DNA of 64,000 nt from Hesseltinella vesiculosa (GCA_002104935.1 MCGT01000015.1:1-64000), one strand, 5' to 3'. Numbered from the stretch's first letter, positions 24,241 through 33,122 are shown. The notes: generated by a model from the letters alone, not told the origin. Numbers and translations: made by a program.

Positions 24241-24443
24241 TCGTGTGCAGAGATTGGGGTGAATTTACTTGGTACAATCCTGCACGGTGGTTATTGATCC
24301 GATCGCCGGGGTGGTCCCCTGAAAAGTTGGCTGGGTAACATTCACTAATTGAACTGATTTCATCAGCACAGCCATCATTCATGCTCGTGCGCACTCATGC
24401 AAAACTTCTTATCGATCCAATCGCTCAAAATTTCTCTGTGACA
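24241..24443. repeat. left part of dispersed repeat R (interrupted copy 1)
   Basis: This matches the order of motifs in the copies at 30050-30340 and 56850-57235: GATCGCC.GGG..GGTCCCCTG, then AAAGTTGGCTGGGTAACATTC, then a CAATCGCTC-type end. It stops at the TA where Tc1/mariner element 2 is inserted and resumes at 29904 (ATTCAGCCTCCGCACTGC). The repeat has no coding capacity I can see. Confidence 0.6.
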
Positions 24444-24445
24444 TA

Positions 24446-24475
24446 CAGTCAAACCATAAATTTTTTTCGTCATTT
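24446..24475 (+). repeat. outer terminal inverted repeat of element 2, left end
   Basis: CAGTCAAACCATAAATTTTT followed by TTCGTCATTT. It is the reverse complement of the right end at 29872-29901. The rest of this terminal repeat continues at 26282 after the element 1 insertion. Confidence 0.9.
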
Positions 24476-24477
24476 TA

Positions 24478-24800
24478 TAAATCGGCGGCGCTGATCCAAT
24501 TTGGGATGGCGCACTTCCATTTTTGGTTTTGCAGCTCTTTCATTTGTCAATTGGCGTTCCTCCAAGCAAAGCTTGGCGCACCTCTTTTCGTTTTTTTTTT
24601 TTTTTGGTCACGCATCTCTTATCTGAAATCATGAAATTTCAATTTTTATTCGAAGATGGCAAAGGCATGACGACTGACGAGAACGGCAACGACGCCATGG
24701 ACACAGTGATCAGCGAGCACGAGGACATGGAGATTGTGCCGTTAGCCGATTACAACGTGTACAATGAAACGTAATCGGAACCCGGCAACGCATCTCTGCG
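24478..24800 (+). repeat. inverted duplicate of transposase 5' end (left arm of element 1)
   Basis: The sequence is the reverse complement of about 25962-26279. It repeats the upstream region and the codons for MKFQFLFEDGKGM... up to NVYNET. Only two base differences are obvious over the coding part: they turn a Gln codon (CAG in the functional copy) into TAA, so this arm encodes a truncated 50-residue stub. The duplicate begins directly after the stop codon of the full transposase gene. Confidence 0.88.
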
Positions 24801-24814
24801 ATTGATATAATTTA

Positions 24815-26125
24815 TTAAATAGGACTTTTGTTTAAGCAATCTTGTAGGCGGGAAACGGAATGGCTGATGTAGGCACGCAGCTGCTGATGCGTCACGTTAA
24901 TTGCGGCTTCGTGGATGCGATCTTGAAGTGTTTCCTCGTCCATGAGACGCTCACGTCGAACGTAATTTTTTAACTGCGCCCAAAACTGCTCAATGGGGTT
25001 GAGCTCAGGGGAGTATGGTGGAAGGAAGATACATCTATATCCGCGCGCTTCCGTTAGCTTTTTGATTTCTTTGGTCCTGTGTATCGGGGCATTGTCCATG
25101 ACCAAATAGCAATTTTTGAATCGCGCGTGCTCGTCCATTACGTCCATCACTCGATTCAAATAAATTTCGTAATGGCTTGCCTTGGTACCATCTCTCCCTT
25201 CAGGTGCGAGAGAATTGCCGTCAGGCAGCTTTCTCTTCTTCAATTGGGGTGGTACAGGCTTGCGGATGCTCAACAAGACCACGCCAGCAGCGCATATGGC
25301 ACCGAGGATCGTGTGGGACTTGGCACAGATGGATCGCACTGTCACGACTGGTGTCTCACCCTTCTTTGCATAGCCAGAATGGGGCCGGAGGTTGATGCTG
25401 AAAGCAGCCTCGTCAATGAAGACGCAGTTGGTCATGTAGTTCATGTCGGAACTGGTCCATTCGGTTGCCCAGTTGAATCTGTTGGTGAGGTTATTTTCCT
25501 TGTTGCGCGCCTCAGGCTGGTAGCTGACACGCTTAAATGTCAAATGCATCTTCTGTGTCACAAAATTACGGACCGCACTGCGCTTGATTTCGAGGCCCTC
25601 GAATTCCTGCGTCAGTAGCGAAACGGCGTCCTCCATTGTTGTCGATGGGTTGTCGTCAAAGACAGTTTTAAGAAAGGACTGATGCGGTTCACCCAAGATC
25701 TGAGGGCGCCCAACTTTTTTCCTTTCCGATTCCGTGTCGTTATCCTCGTTGAGCTCTTTCCTAAAATCGGCCACCCAACGTTGCGCTGTACGGTGCTTGA
25801 CAAGAAACATATCGGCGGCACGGGTGATTGGCGTTCCTGGGTGATCGACGACAAAAGATACGAGAAGGAACCGCACATCATCTGAGTATTTACGATATAT
25901 CTTCTTGGGCTGAGATGGAGGTACTTTCTTTTGCTTGGTAGATGGCACCATTGCCTCGTCGTCATTTTCGCCGGGTTCCGACTGCGTTTCATTGTACACG
26001 TTGTAATCGGCTAACGGCACAATCTCCATGTCCTCGTGCTCGCTGATCACTGTGTCCATGGCGTCGTTGCCGTTCTCGTCAGTCGTCATGCCTTTGCCAT
26101 CTTCGAATAAAAATTGAAATTTCAT
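24815..26125 (-). CDS. DDE transposase of element 1 (Tc1/mariner, IS630-like)
   Basis: 436 aa from ATG 26125; earlier in-frame codons lie in the terminal repeat and encode a hydrophobic, Phe-rich leader, so they are not taken as the start. An N-terminal helix-turn-helix lies near residues 85-145 (RAADMFLVKHRTAQRWVADF). The catalytic core has FIDEAAFSINLR (first Asp), YLVMDNAPIHRTKEIK (second Asp) and FLPPYSPELNPIEQFW (Glu). The spacing between the second Asp and the Glu is short, as in Tc1/mariner DDE_3 enzymes. The frame is intact, with no stop or frameshift. Function is cut-and-paste excision and integration at TA. The high similarity of its two arms suggests recent activity; that is inference. 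Confidence 0.93.
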   Translation of the reverse strand: MKFQFLFEDGKGMTTDENGNDAMDTVISEHEDMEIVPLADYNVYNETQSEPGENDDEAMVPSTKQKKVPPSQPKKIYRKYSDDVRFLLVSFVVDHPGTPITRAADMFLVKHRTAQRWVADFRKELNEDNDTESERKKVGRPQILGEPHQSFLKTVFDDNPSTTMEDAVSLLTQEFEGLEIKRSAVRNFVTQKMHLTFKRVSYQPEARNKENNLTNRFNWATEWTSSDMNYMTNCVFIDEAAFSINLRPHSGYAKKGETPVVTVRSICAKSHTILGAICAAGVVLLSIRKPVPPQLKKRKLPDGNSLAPEGRDGTKASHYEIYLNRVMDVMDEHARFKNCYLVMDNAPIHRTKEIKKLTEARGYRCIFLPPYSPELNPIEQFWAQLKNYVRRERLMDEETLQDRIHEAAINVTHQQLRAYISHSVSRLQDCLNKSPI

Positions 26126-26608
26126 GATTTCAGATAAGAGATGCGTGACCAAAAAAAAAAAAAAAACGAAAAGAGGTGCGCCAAGCTTTGCTTGGAGGAA
26201 CGCCAATTGACAAATGAAAGAGCTGCAAAACCAAAAATGGAAGTGCGCCATCCCAAATTGGATCAGCGCCGCCGATTTATACAGTATTTTTTGTGATGAT
26301 TGGCGCGCAGGATAAAATTTTTAGCAGGCAAAAGAGAACCAATTCACAGGCAAAATAAAATTGATTGCACGCAAACCAGGTCTGATTTGCACGCAAAGCA
26401 TTTCCAGTGCACGTGAATCTGGTTCTCCAGCCACGCAAACCAGACCCCCGACTCCCGCAAACCTGATCTCCACCTCACGCAAACAGATCTCCACTTCACG
26501 CAAACCTGATCTCCACCTCACGCAAACCAGATGTCCGACTCCCGCAAACTTGATTTCGAAGTGCGTGAAGGCATGAGTAGTAGGAATACTGTAAATCAAT
26601 TTATTTAT

Positions 26609-26968
26609 TTACAGAGGTAGGAGACCAACCAGGGAAGGATTAAATTGCAAAATCAAATCCACTGGAGGATTTCGCTGGTACTCCTTGGCGTAATTGTGAC
26701 AAGCGCCACGGGATGCACCGGTCACATTCACGATATCAGAATACTTCATTTTGTGAATGTACCTGCATTCCCAAATCTTGTAGCGTACGCATGGGCTTAG
26801 TCTTTTGTCAGCCGAATGACTAACGCTGATCGCTTCTTCGACAGCTGGCACCATTACAAAGCTGTTTGGATCCATAGAAGTTGGTTGAGGGGCTTCCTTG
26901 CCAAGGCTGTCCAAGATCCTGAAGGTAACAGGGCTGGTATAATCGCATGGGTAAGGTTCGAAGGGCAT
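26609..26968 (-). CDS. element 2 accessory protein b, helix-turn-helix (119 aa)
   Basis: A 119-aa intact frame from ATG 26968. The N-terminal half is Pro/Ser-rich. The C-terminal half reads as a homeodomain-like three-helix segment (RYKIWECRYIHKMKYSDI, then VTGASRGACHNYAKEYQRNP), similar in spacing to the DNA-binding heads of Tc1/mariner transposases but without a catalytic domain. It lies just inside the left terminal repeat of element 2. A role in binding the element's ends or regulating transposition is inferred from position and fold, not demonstrated. Confidence 0.6.
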   Translation of the reverse strand: MPFEPYPCDYTSPVTFRILDSLGKEAPQPTSMDPNSFVMVPAVEEAISVSHSADKRLSPCVRYKIWECRYIHKMKYSDIVNVTGASRGACHNYAKEYQRNPPVDLILQFNPSLVGLLPL

Positions 26969-27108
26969 GATTGTATGAAATCAAAGTAGTAATTTACGAA
27001 GTCGAAAATCACGAAGGTATTTATTGCTCGAGCAACAGCCCACTCTTGCAAACTTCCGTGCGACCCAAAAAAGGACACAAAAACAAATGCCCGGAAGTCA
27101 AGCAGAGT

Positions 27109-27549
27109 TTATTTGTTTATTTTTAAATTTACGAAATCCAAACTCAGTTCATCGCATGGTTCTTCCCTAAGCCCCATTTCTCCAAGCTTCTTCATCAGAT
27201 GTTCAATGTTGATATTTTCTACTCTTGATCCAGAGCTAGAAACTGATGGTTGTTCCTCGTTTCGCGTATTAAAGGTGAACATCATTGTTTCCATGTCTGG
27301 AGCATTGCGTTTGATCTTCACGGGGCGGAGGAGGGGAATCTGTTTCAATTCGTTAAACCAGCGCTGCGCTACGCGCTGATGCACACTGTGCCGACGGGCA
27401 ATCTTTGCAATCGAGACATTGGGATTTTGGATGGTTTCAAAAAGGGTGTCGTGCTTTACCTTATTTGAATATCGCTGATATTGCCTTTTTTTCTGAGTTG
27501 GAGGTCGCACGGGTTTTGCCGTCCTGCCGTTTTCTTGTACAAATTGCAT
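27109..27549 (-). CDS. element 2 accessory protein a, helix-turn-helix (146 aa)
   Basis: A 146-aa frame from ATG 27549, transcribed away from the transposase gene across a 520-bp divergent region that holds a tandem array. A basic N-terminus (PTQKKRQYQRYSNKVKHD) precedes a helix-turn-helix (VSIAKIARRHSVHQRVAQRW), which resembles the transposase head (compare HRTAQRWV in element 1 and ERTAQGYM in element 2). The tail is Ser/Glu-rich with a short amphipathic helix (IEHLMKKLGEMGL). No DDE domain is present. It looks like a stand-alone DNA-binding protein, possibly a repressor or transposition cofactor (inference). Confidence 0.65.
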   Translation of the reverse strand: MQFVQENGRTAKPVRPPTQKKRQYQRYSNKVKHDTLFETIQNPNVSIAKIARRHSVHQRVAQRWFNELKQIPLLRPVKIKRNAPDMETMMFTFNTRNEEQPSVSSSGSRVENINIEHLMKKLGEMGLREEPCDELSLDFVNLKINK

Positions 27550-27608
27550 TGTCGTGTATTTCCTGATTTGTGTAAATGTCCAATGCTTTTATACTGCACC
27601 TGAATCGC

Positions 27609-27995
27609 CGGCCCAACCTTTTTTTTATTATCGCACTTGCGTTCAAGGTGTCATCCAGGTGAGTTGCTCGCCTAACCTTTTTTTTTTATTGTCGCACTTA
27701 CGTTCAAGATGTCATCCAGATGGGTTGCCCGCCGCCCAGCCTTTTTTTCTTGTCGCACTTACGTTCAAGATGTCATCCAGATGGGTTGCCCGCCGCCCAA
27801 CCTTTTTTTCTTGTCGCACTTACGTTCAAGGTGTCATCCAGGTGAGTTGCCCGCCTAACCTTTTTTTTTTATTGTCGCACTTACGTTCAAGATGTCATCC
27901 AGATGGGTTGCCCGCCGCCCAGCCTTTTTTTCTTGTCGCACTTACGTTCAAGATGTCATCCAGATGGGTTGCCCGCCGCCCAACTTTTTTTTTTT
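27609..27995. repeat. tandem array of about 60-bp units in divergent promoter region
   Basis: Six to seven units share a TTTTT run, then GTCGCACTTACGTTCAAG, GTGTCATCCAGRTGRGTTGC and CCGCC. Two sub-types (AAGATG/AGATGGG and AAGGTG/AGGTGAG) recur, and the block order suggests duplication of a three-unit segment. The array sits between helix-turn-helix gene a (start 27549) and the transposase gene (start 28071). An operator or binding-site array is the natural inference. The plus-strand frame 27554-28066 across it is an artefact of the repeat. Confidence 0.8.
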
Positions 27996-28070
27996 TTTGC
28001 ACGCCGGAAGACAGGCATATAAATTACGGGCAAGGATTATTTCTGTTCCTTTCTAACTTATCATAATCAA

Positions 28071-29577
28071 ATGGCAACAAACGATATTTGGAATATCCGT
28101 TCGACAGACGAGATCAGCGACTCCGAAACCATAGAAACTGCCTCAAGTTTGTCAATGGAAGATGAACTTAGCTTACTCGCGGGCACCTATCAAACGTTTG
28201 ATGGCTGCCGTCCAACCAAAAGCAAGCATTCGGCACCAGCTGGTGAACTGCAAGTAGCAATGGAATTCAGGCCAGGTGATGATAGTCTGGAGCTTGGACG
28301 CGGTCAATTGATAACATTCAAAACATATCAAGCTTTATACAAGCGTCAAATCGCACCAATGGATTTGGATGGTCCCTCGGATGTCGTCTTACCAAAAAAG
28401 GAACCGCTCACTTCAAAACGCGGCGCATACCGTGTGTATACTGCTGCTCAAGTAGAAGAACTGATAGATATGGTGGCTAACAAAGGTAAGCAATTATTAT
28501 TTGATGTGAATGGTATGAACTGATTTTTATTACTGCTTTTTTTTTTGCCCGTTTCATTATGTTTTAGGTTACACGGCTGCAGGAGCAGGTAGAGTCGTTG
28601 GGATCAAGGAGCGCACCGCACAAGGATACATGGCCCTGTTTTGGAAAGATGAGCAACAGCGCGTGCCTATACCTGGTGTGAAGCACAAAAATGGTGGAAA
28701 TAGAAAGCTGTTTCAGGAACACACAGATTTTCTTGTAGCGTTTTTTGATGATGACCCTACACATACTTTGGCTGAAGCGAAATTTGCTTTGGAAGAGCAG
28801 TTTACCCCTATGACAATCTCTGCATCTGGTTTACGGAATCATTTGCGCTCACACTGCATGCTGACACTCAAAAAGGTACAAATTATCTCTGATGCAAGAA
28901 ATTCCCCAAGAACCAGGCAGCTTCGTCGTGAAAAAATTTTGGAATGGAATGCACTCCCAGATTTTAACTTCCTCAGCAGCTGTGTCTTTTTGGATGAAGC
29001 CGGTTTCAACCTTCATCTCCGCCGTGGTTTTGGTTGGGCTACTCGTGGGAAGACACCCAAGGTGAAAGTGCCAGCATCAAAAGGACCAAATATCACCATC
29101 CTTGGAGCCATTTGCGAGCTTGGTATTATCAATCTGACTTTGCGTAAGCCAACAACGACTATGACCTCTGACAAGAATGGAAAAAAAATGAGGGCAAAAG
29201 CTGGGACAAGAACCGAAGACTTCCTGGCATTCGTCGATGATGTCTTAAGTTGCCTGGAAAATGATGGTATAAGTGGAAGGTATATCATTATGGACAACTG
29301 TAGAATCCACACCGGTGACAGCGTCAAGGCCGTGATCAAGAACCGTGGCTTTAAGCCAATGTTTTTGCCACCCTACAGCCCATTCCTCAATCCCATTGAG
29401 GAATGTTGGGCCAAAATCAAGGCAGGTGTGCGCAGATCTCCCTTGGATGATCAAGACTCTCTGGCGCCCAGAATCCGTGAGGCTGCGCTTACCGTGACGC
29501 CAAGCGATTGCCAAGGGTGGATCCGGCACTCCCTCACCTTTTATGACCGTTGTTTGAGCATGGAGGAGATGCTCTAG
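28071..29577 (+). CDS. DDE transposase of element 2 (Tc1/mariner)
   Basis: Two exons, 28071-28485 and 28568-29577, give 474 aa. The intron (GTAAGC...TTTTAG) restores NKGYTAAGAG across the junction. An acidic N-terminus of about 110 residues precedes a helix-turn-helix (VVGIKERTAQGYMALFW). The catalytic motifs are VFLDEAGFNLHLRRGFGW (Asp), YIIMDNCRIHTGDSVK (Asp) and FLPPYSPFLNPIEECW (Glu). No lesion is seen, so the enzyme is potentially active. It differs strongly from the element 1 enzyme, so the two elements belong to separate lineages. Confidence 0.92.
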
Positions 29578-29598
29578 ATCCCCCCCTTTTTTTTTACA

Positions 29599-29604
29599 AT
29601 AAAC
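29599..29604 (+). terminator. polyadenylation signal AATAAA
   Basis: Found 22 bp after the stop codon of the element 2 transposase, followed by T and A runs. Confidence 0.5.
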
Positions 29605-29636
29605 AAAGTTTTTTTTTTTTTTTTAAAAAAAAAATG

Positions 29637-29901
29637 CGACTTTGCGTGCACTTGAGATCTGGTTTGCGTGGGGTGGAGATCAGGTTTGCGGGAGTCGGAG
29701 ATCTGGTTTGCGTGGCTGGAGAACCAGATTCACGTGCACTGGAAATGCTTTGCGTGCAAATCAGACCTGGTTTGCGTGCACTCAAATTTATTTTGCCTGT
29801 GAATTGGTTTTCTTTTGCCTGCTAAAATTTTTATCCTGCGCGCAAACCAAACCATCACTAAAAATTCTGTAAAATGACGAAAAAAATTTATGGTTTGACT
29901 G
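29637..29901 (-). repeat. right terminal inverted repeat of element 2
   Basis: An inverted counterpart of 24446-24475 plus 26282-26560. It holds several TTTGCGTG-type subterminal repeats (GAGATCTGGTTTGCGTGG, GGAGATCAGGTTTGCGGGAG, and diverged copies), then TTTTGCCTGTGAATTGG, ATTTTTATCCTGCGCGC, and the tip ending GGTTTGACTG before the TA target site. Confidence 0.88.
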
Positions 29902-29903
29902 TA

Positions 29904-30340
29904 TTCGTAATTTGGATTGACATTCAGCCTCCGCACTGCACACTTCGAATCCTGCCAGTGTACACAAGCAATGGGAGACCCACCTTCTAGCTCTTCACTG
30001 GGCTACCAGAGAGAGTTGCAATTTTTATCAAGATCATTTCTAACCAATTTGTATTGGTGTGCAAAATTTGAAACAAATTTATTTAGACCAATTTTGCACT
30101 GTGGTTTTTGATCAGATCGCCTGGGGATGCCATGGTGAAAATGGCTGATTTTTCATTTTTTTTAGCTGGAGAAAAGGAGGTGCCAAAACGATACTGTCGA
30201 AAAGTTGGCTGGGTGACCTTCGCCAAACGACCTGATTTTTTCAGTATCATCTTCATCTGCCATTTACTATACCCATGCAAAATGTCACATCGATCGGATC
30301 ACTCAGAACTGCTGTTGGGCATTCACTGTTTTTTTTTTGA
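29904..30340. repeat. dispersed repeat R: tail of copy 1 followed by copy 2
   Basis: TTGGATTGACATTCAGCCTC...CCAGAGAGAGTTGCAATTT (29911-30020) is the tail half of the copy split by element 2. A second copy follows: GCAAAATTTGAAACAAATTT, AGATCGCCTGGGG, TTTTTTTTAGCTGGAGAAA, GGAGGTGCCAAAACGA, AAAAGTTGGCTGGGTGACC. Equivalent blocks in the same order occur at 56860-57235. No protein is encoded. Confidence 0.65.
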
Positions 30341-31815
30341 ATATTGAGATCCAAAGAAATAAAAACCATTCTTTCTTCCGCTTATCAATACATTGCGAAG
30401 TCTTCAATTCATGGTGGGTGAGCACAGGGTCACATATAATCAGTTTCGGCTATAACGGCCCTAACTAGAGACCAAATCTCAACTTTCAGCAAGGCAAACC
30501 AAGTATCCAACGCTCTGTTCTGACGAAGATACGTCGATGTTGTGAACGCATTTACCAATACTGCAGATGACGTAGGTGATCCAGTTTGTCCAAGAAAACA
30601 TCCACTTTCGCTGATTGCCAACAGCCTTGCTTGCCGTTCTTTCCTACTTTGCAGAATGTCGCCAAAGTAACCCACTTTCCAATGGCTGTGGCTCCCTATA
30701 CCAGCGGCGATGATCGGCTGTTATTGAAATAGTCAAGACAGTCTTCCTGGTAGCATTAGCCTTTCAAACACCATACACGTACCTACTTTAACGGACCAAA
30801 CACTTCTACCAGCTTGTCCATGCCTTGTACGCCTTTGAAACACCCGTCTTGCTACATTATGACTGACGGTCTGATATGGCTTTTTGCGGTTTGTATGCCC
30901 ATCGCTGAAATGGTAGACCAAAGTCTACCAACCAACCACGTGATGCTAAACCACAGATGAGACTTCCTTGGGCTGACCCCCTCCCCAATGTAGCTCCTAT
31001 CGAGGCTAGAGACTTGGAACCCAACGTTTCAACCATTCCTGCCGTAACTGTGGATTTGAACCCTGAATTGCCTGAAGTCATCGCCCAACCCATTTTGGAC
31101 CTATTTGCATCGACAGCTGAACGCACAAACTTGCCCCCTCGCCCCCTCAATTAATCACTAGTGGCAGCAAAAAGCTGACATCTCTTAGTTTCTTTAAATC
31201 GGCACGTCAATTGTATTCGACAATGAACGCACCGGACAAAGCAGCTCTTCAACCACTTAAAGCGATTTTCTATGATACGACGAACATCCCACGCACATGT
31301 CCTCTGGCATCTCCATTATTGGTAACTTTGACAGAAAGCTTGGTGAACTTCAGATCCAAGACGCCCAGGCGCTTGGTAATTCATTCCATGAAGCTCAATG
31401 CTGCTCATGAAGAATCAATTTGTTGTTGATTTAGTAAGTCAAAATTTACTGGGCACTCCCAGTGGCACGTACAAGCGATGCCTACACAATTGGCGATTCT
31501 ACTTGGCCTGATGGCTCCCAATCTGATGTCCTTTACGAACCTTTGAGCTCGTCAATTGAACGCCCATCAATTATCATTGAAGTTCAGCATACCTGTAGCA
31601 TGCGCTCTAGCTAAGATGTGAACGGTGTATAGAATGCTTGTCTCTTCGTGCGTATTAGCGTCAGGAAGAAAGAAATATGCAAGCTGAGGGAGAGCCACTG
31701 TGCGGAGACTTTCCAGAATTAGACAAGTGCAGTGCATTTCGCAACGTAAGGTTTTTTTTTTAGCTGCAATTCTATTTTTCTAACAGACATTTTTAACTGA
31801 AAATTTTTATTCAAG
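30341..31815 (+). other. gene remnants of unknown family in a transposon island
   Basis: Short coding-looking pieces are scattered here: 30957-31154 (LPEVIAQPILDLFAST), 31160-31429 and 31445-31615 (GSQSDVLYEP followed by RPSIIIEVQ). The last resembles, loosely, the Asp...Glu-x-Gln arrangement of PD-(D/E)XK-like nucleases. No continuous gene can be assembled. The pieces may come from one decayed element. Confidence 0.3.
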
Positions 31816-32410
31816 GCACATTTCCATATTAATACGAACAATTATGTCGAGGCTTGGCACCGCACCTTGAAGCAGACGTACATCCCCTCGCTCAAAAAGG
31901 AGCGGGCAGATGTCCTCGTCTATGTCTTGTATAAAAATGTACTCCCTGACCTAATCAGAGACCATGTTTTAGCCAAAGAGCGCTTTGCCAACGTTGTTTT
32001 TAAGTCTTGCCGAACGCAAACGTAAAATGCTTGTGGAAAACTTACCAGGTAAACCTTGGACCACCCGCTTTTTTTTTTTTTTTTTGACGCAGTCCTTTTT
32101 TTCTGAAGTTGAACAGCTTGAGAATGTTATCGTATCTCAGACTGGTCAGCAAATAACAGTTCGATCGTTTACAAACCCAGATGAAGTTACGTACAACATC
32201 ACAACCACTGACGATGGCGATATGCAGAATTGCACTTGCCCTGATCATCAAAATAGCGGGACGCTTTGTAAACACATGTTCGCAGTGAACCAGTTTCTTG
32301 GTGTGCCGTTCCCGCCCTTTACTCCCAGCCATTCTTCCAGTAGTTCCAACCTCCCTGTCACCTCCGAGCGCTCTACTACTACTCCTTTGCAGCCTCTCTT
32401 TGAAAAGTGA
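31816..32410 (+). pseudogene. C-terminal remnant of a MULE-type transposase with SWIM zinc finger
   Basis: The first piece (31816-31990) contains NTNNYVEAWHRTLKQTYIPS, a pattern seen near the end of MULE transposase catalytic domains. After a frame change and an apparent intron (acceptor near 32091), 32092-32410 encodes a SWIM finger, CTCPDHQ...CKHMFAV, followed by a Ser-rich tail. The upstream catalytic portion (DDE motifs) is missing or unrecognisable. I read this as a decayed Mutator-like element. Host SWIM proteins are an alternative. Confidence 0.5.
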
Positions 32411-32572
32411 GTGTTAGCCAGCCAATCGCAGCCCGCAACGGCACTGCACCCCCCATTACATCTTTTAGCTCTGCATTTTCTTATTTTGCGGACAAAGTCA
32501 AGTTTTGCAGTCGAACTGCTTAAATCCTTTTTTTTATTTTCCAAATCCATTTTTATAAGTTTAAATGATATT

Positions 32573-32695
32573 GGCCCTATTATCTGGTAAGAATCAGTTC
32601 AGTGTCGGCATGTTATTGTACCAAAATGTGAATCATGTTCTCCTGCTGTGCAGTAGGCTAGCTTTTGAATTTTGGGACATGTCGCCCTTTTACGC
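32573..32695 (+). pseudogene. detached fragment of the Dld2-type dehydrogenase gene
   Basis: ATTATCTGGTAAGAATCAG through CTTTTGAATTTTGGGACATG repeats, in inverse orientation and with few changes, the end of exon 5, all of intron 5 and the start of exon 6 of the gene at 22030-24000. It then jumps to GCCCTTTTACGC, skipping roughly 60 bp of the parent. Changes such as CGGTGGG to CAGTAGG are G-to-A. Because the intron is kept, the copy was made at DNA level. Repeat R sequence follows immediately. Confidence 0.85.
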
Positions 32696-32699
32696 GTCC

Positions 32700-32860
32700 G
32701 ACTAGCAAAATTTGAAACATTTTTTTTCTTACGGTTTCCTTACGGTTTCCTTATTTGGATTGACATTCAGCCTCCGCGCTACAACCATTGGTTGACCAAC
32801 CTTCCAGCTCTTCGCTCGGCTGCCAGAGAGAGTTGCGATTTACAGTCTTTCCACTTTCAA
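32700..32860. repeat. dispersed repeat R, internally deleted copy 3
   Basis: The head motif GCAAAATTTGAAAC is followed after a short direct duplication (TTACGGTTTCC twice) by the tail GGATTGACATTCAGCCTCCG...CCAGAGAGAGTTGCGATTT. The middle found in other copies is missing. Confidence 0.6.
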
Positions 32861-33122
32861 TGCCGCATGTTGCAGAATAAATATGACGTTTGGGAAAACG
32901 AATGCCATGGGGTGAGGATAGAAAGACAACGGAAACATAGCAAATAAGCTTTTCCATCATACCCCTTCCTGTTGGCCTTTGATTCCTTGGTGTTCTTACC
33001 AGAGGGTCCTGTGCTCAAGCCCTCTTTTTTTTTTTTTTCCTGGCGATTCAAACTCATCTCTTCGTCCTTTTTCTTTTCCCAGTTTTTCGCGTCTTTTTTT
33101 TTCACTTTATACCTTTGTTCTA

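Larger units (their letters stand above)
24478..26279 (-). mobile_element. Tc1/mariner element 1, nested in element 2
   Basis: The element starts TAAATCGGCGGCGCTGATCC and ends with its reverse complement. It is flanked by TA (24476-24477 and 26280-26281), and removing it restores the element 2 terminal repeat by comparison with the intact right end. It is 1802 bp long. The two inverted ends match for about 300 bp, far beyond usual short terminal repeats. The left copy is an inverted duplicate of the promoter and first codons of the transposase gene, which reads leftward. Confidence 0.9.
24446..29901. mobile_element. Tc1/mariner element 2 with accessory genes (host of element 1)
   Basis: The outer ends are inverted copies beginning CAGTCAAACCATAAATTTTT and are flanked by TA on both sides (24444-24445, 29902-29903). 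Without the nested element 1 and one TA it is about 3.65 kb. Terminal repeats are long (roughly 250-270 bp). Inside the GCGCGCAGGATAAAA block they contain repeated CACGCAAACCAGATCTC-type units, on the left at 26340-26560 and on the right at 29640-29800. Contents: a DDE transposase on the plus strand (28071-29577), two helix-turn-helix genes on the minus strand (26609-26968, 27109-27549), and a tandem array in the divergent promoter region (27609-27995). Typical Tc1/mariner elements carry one gene, so this cargo is unusual. Confidence 0.85.

Noticed and set aside
24523..24774. 83-aa plus-strand frame as an independent gene
   Set aside because: It is the inverted duplicate of the transposase 5' end in the left arm of element 1, closed by a stop codon.
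27554..28066. 170-aa plus-strand frame rich in Phe and repeated segments
   Set aside because: It is created by the 60-bp tandem array in the element 2 promoter region; the repeated peptide simply mirrors the DNA repeat.
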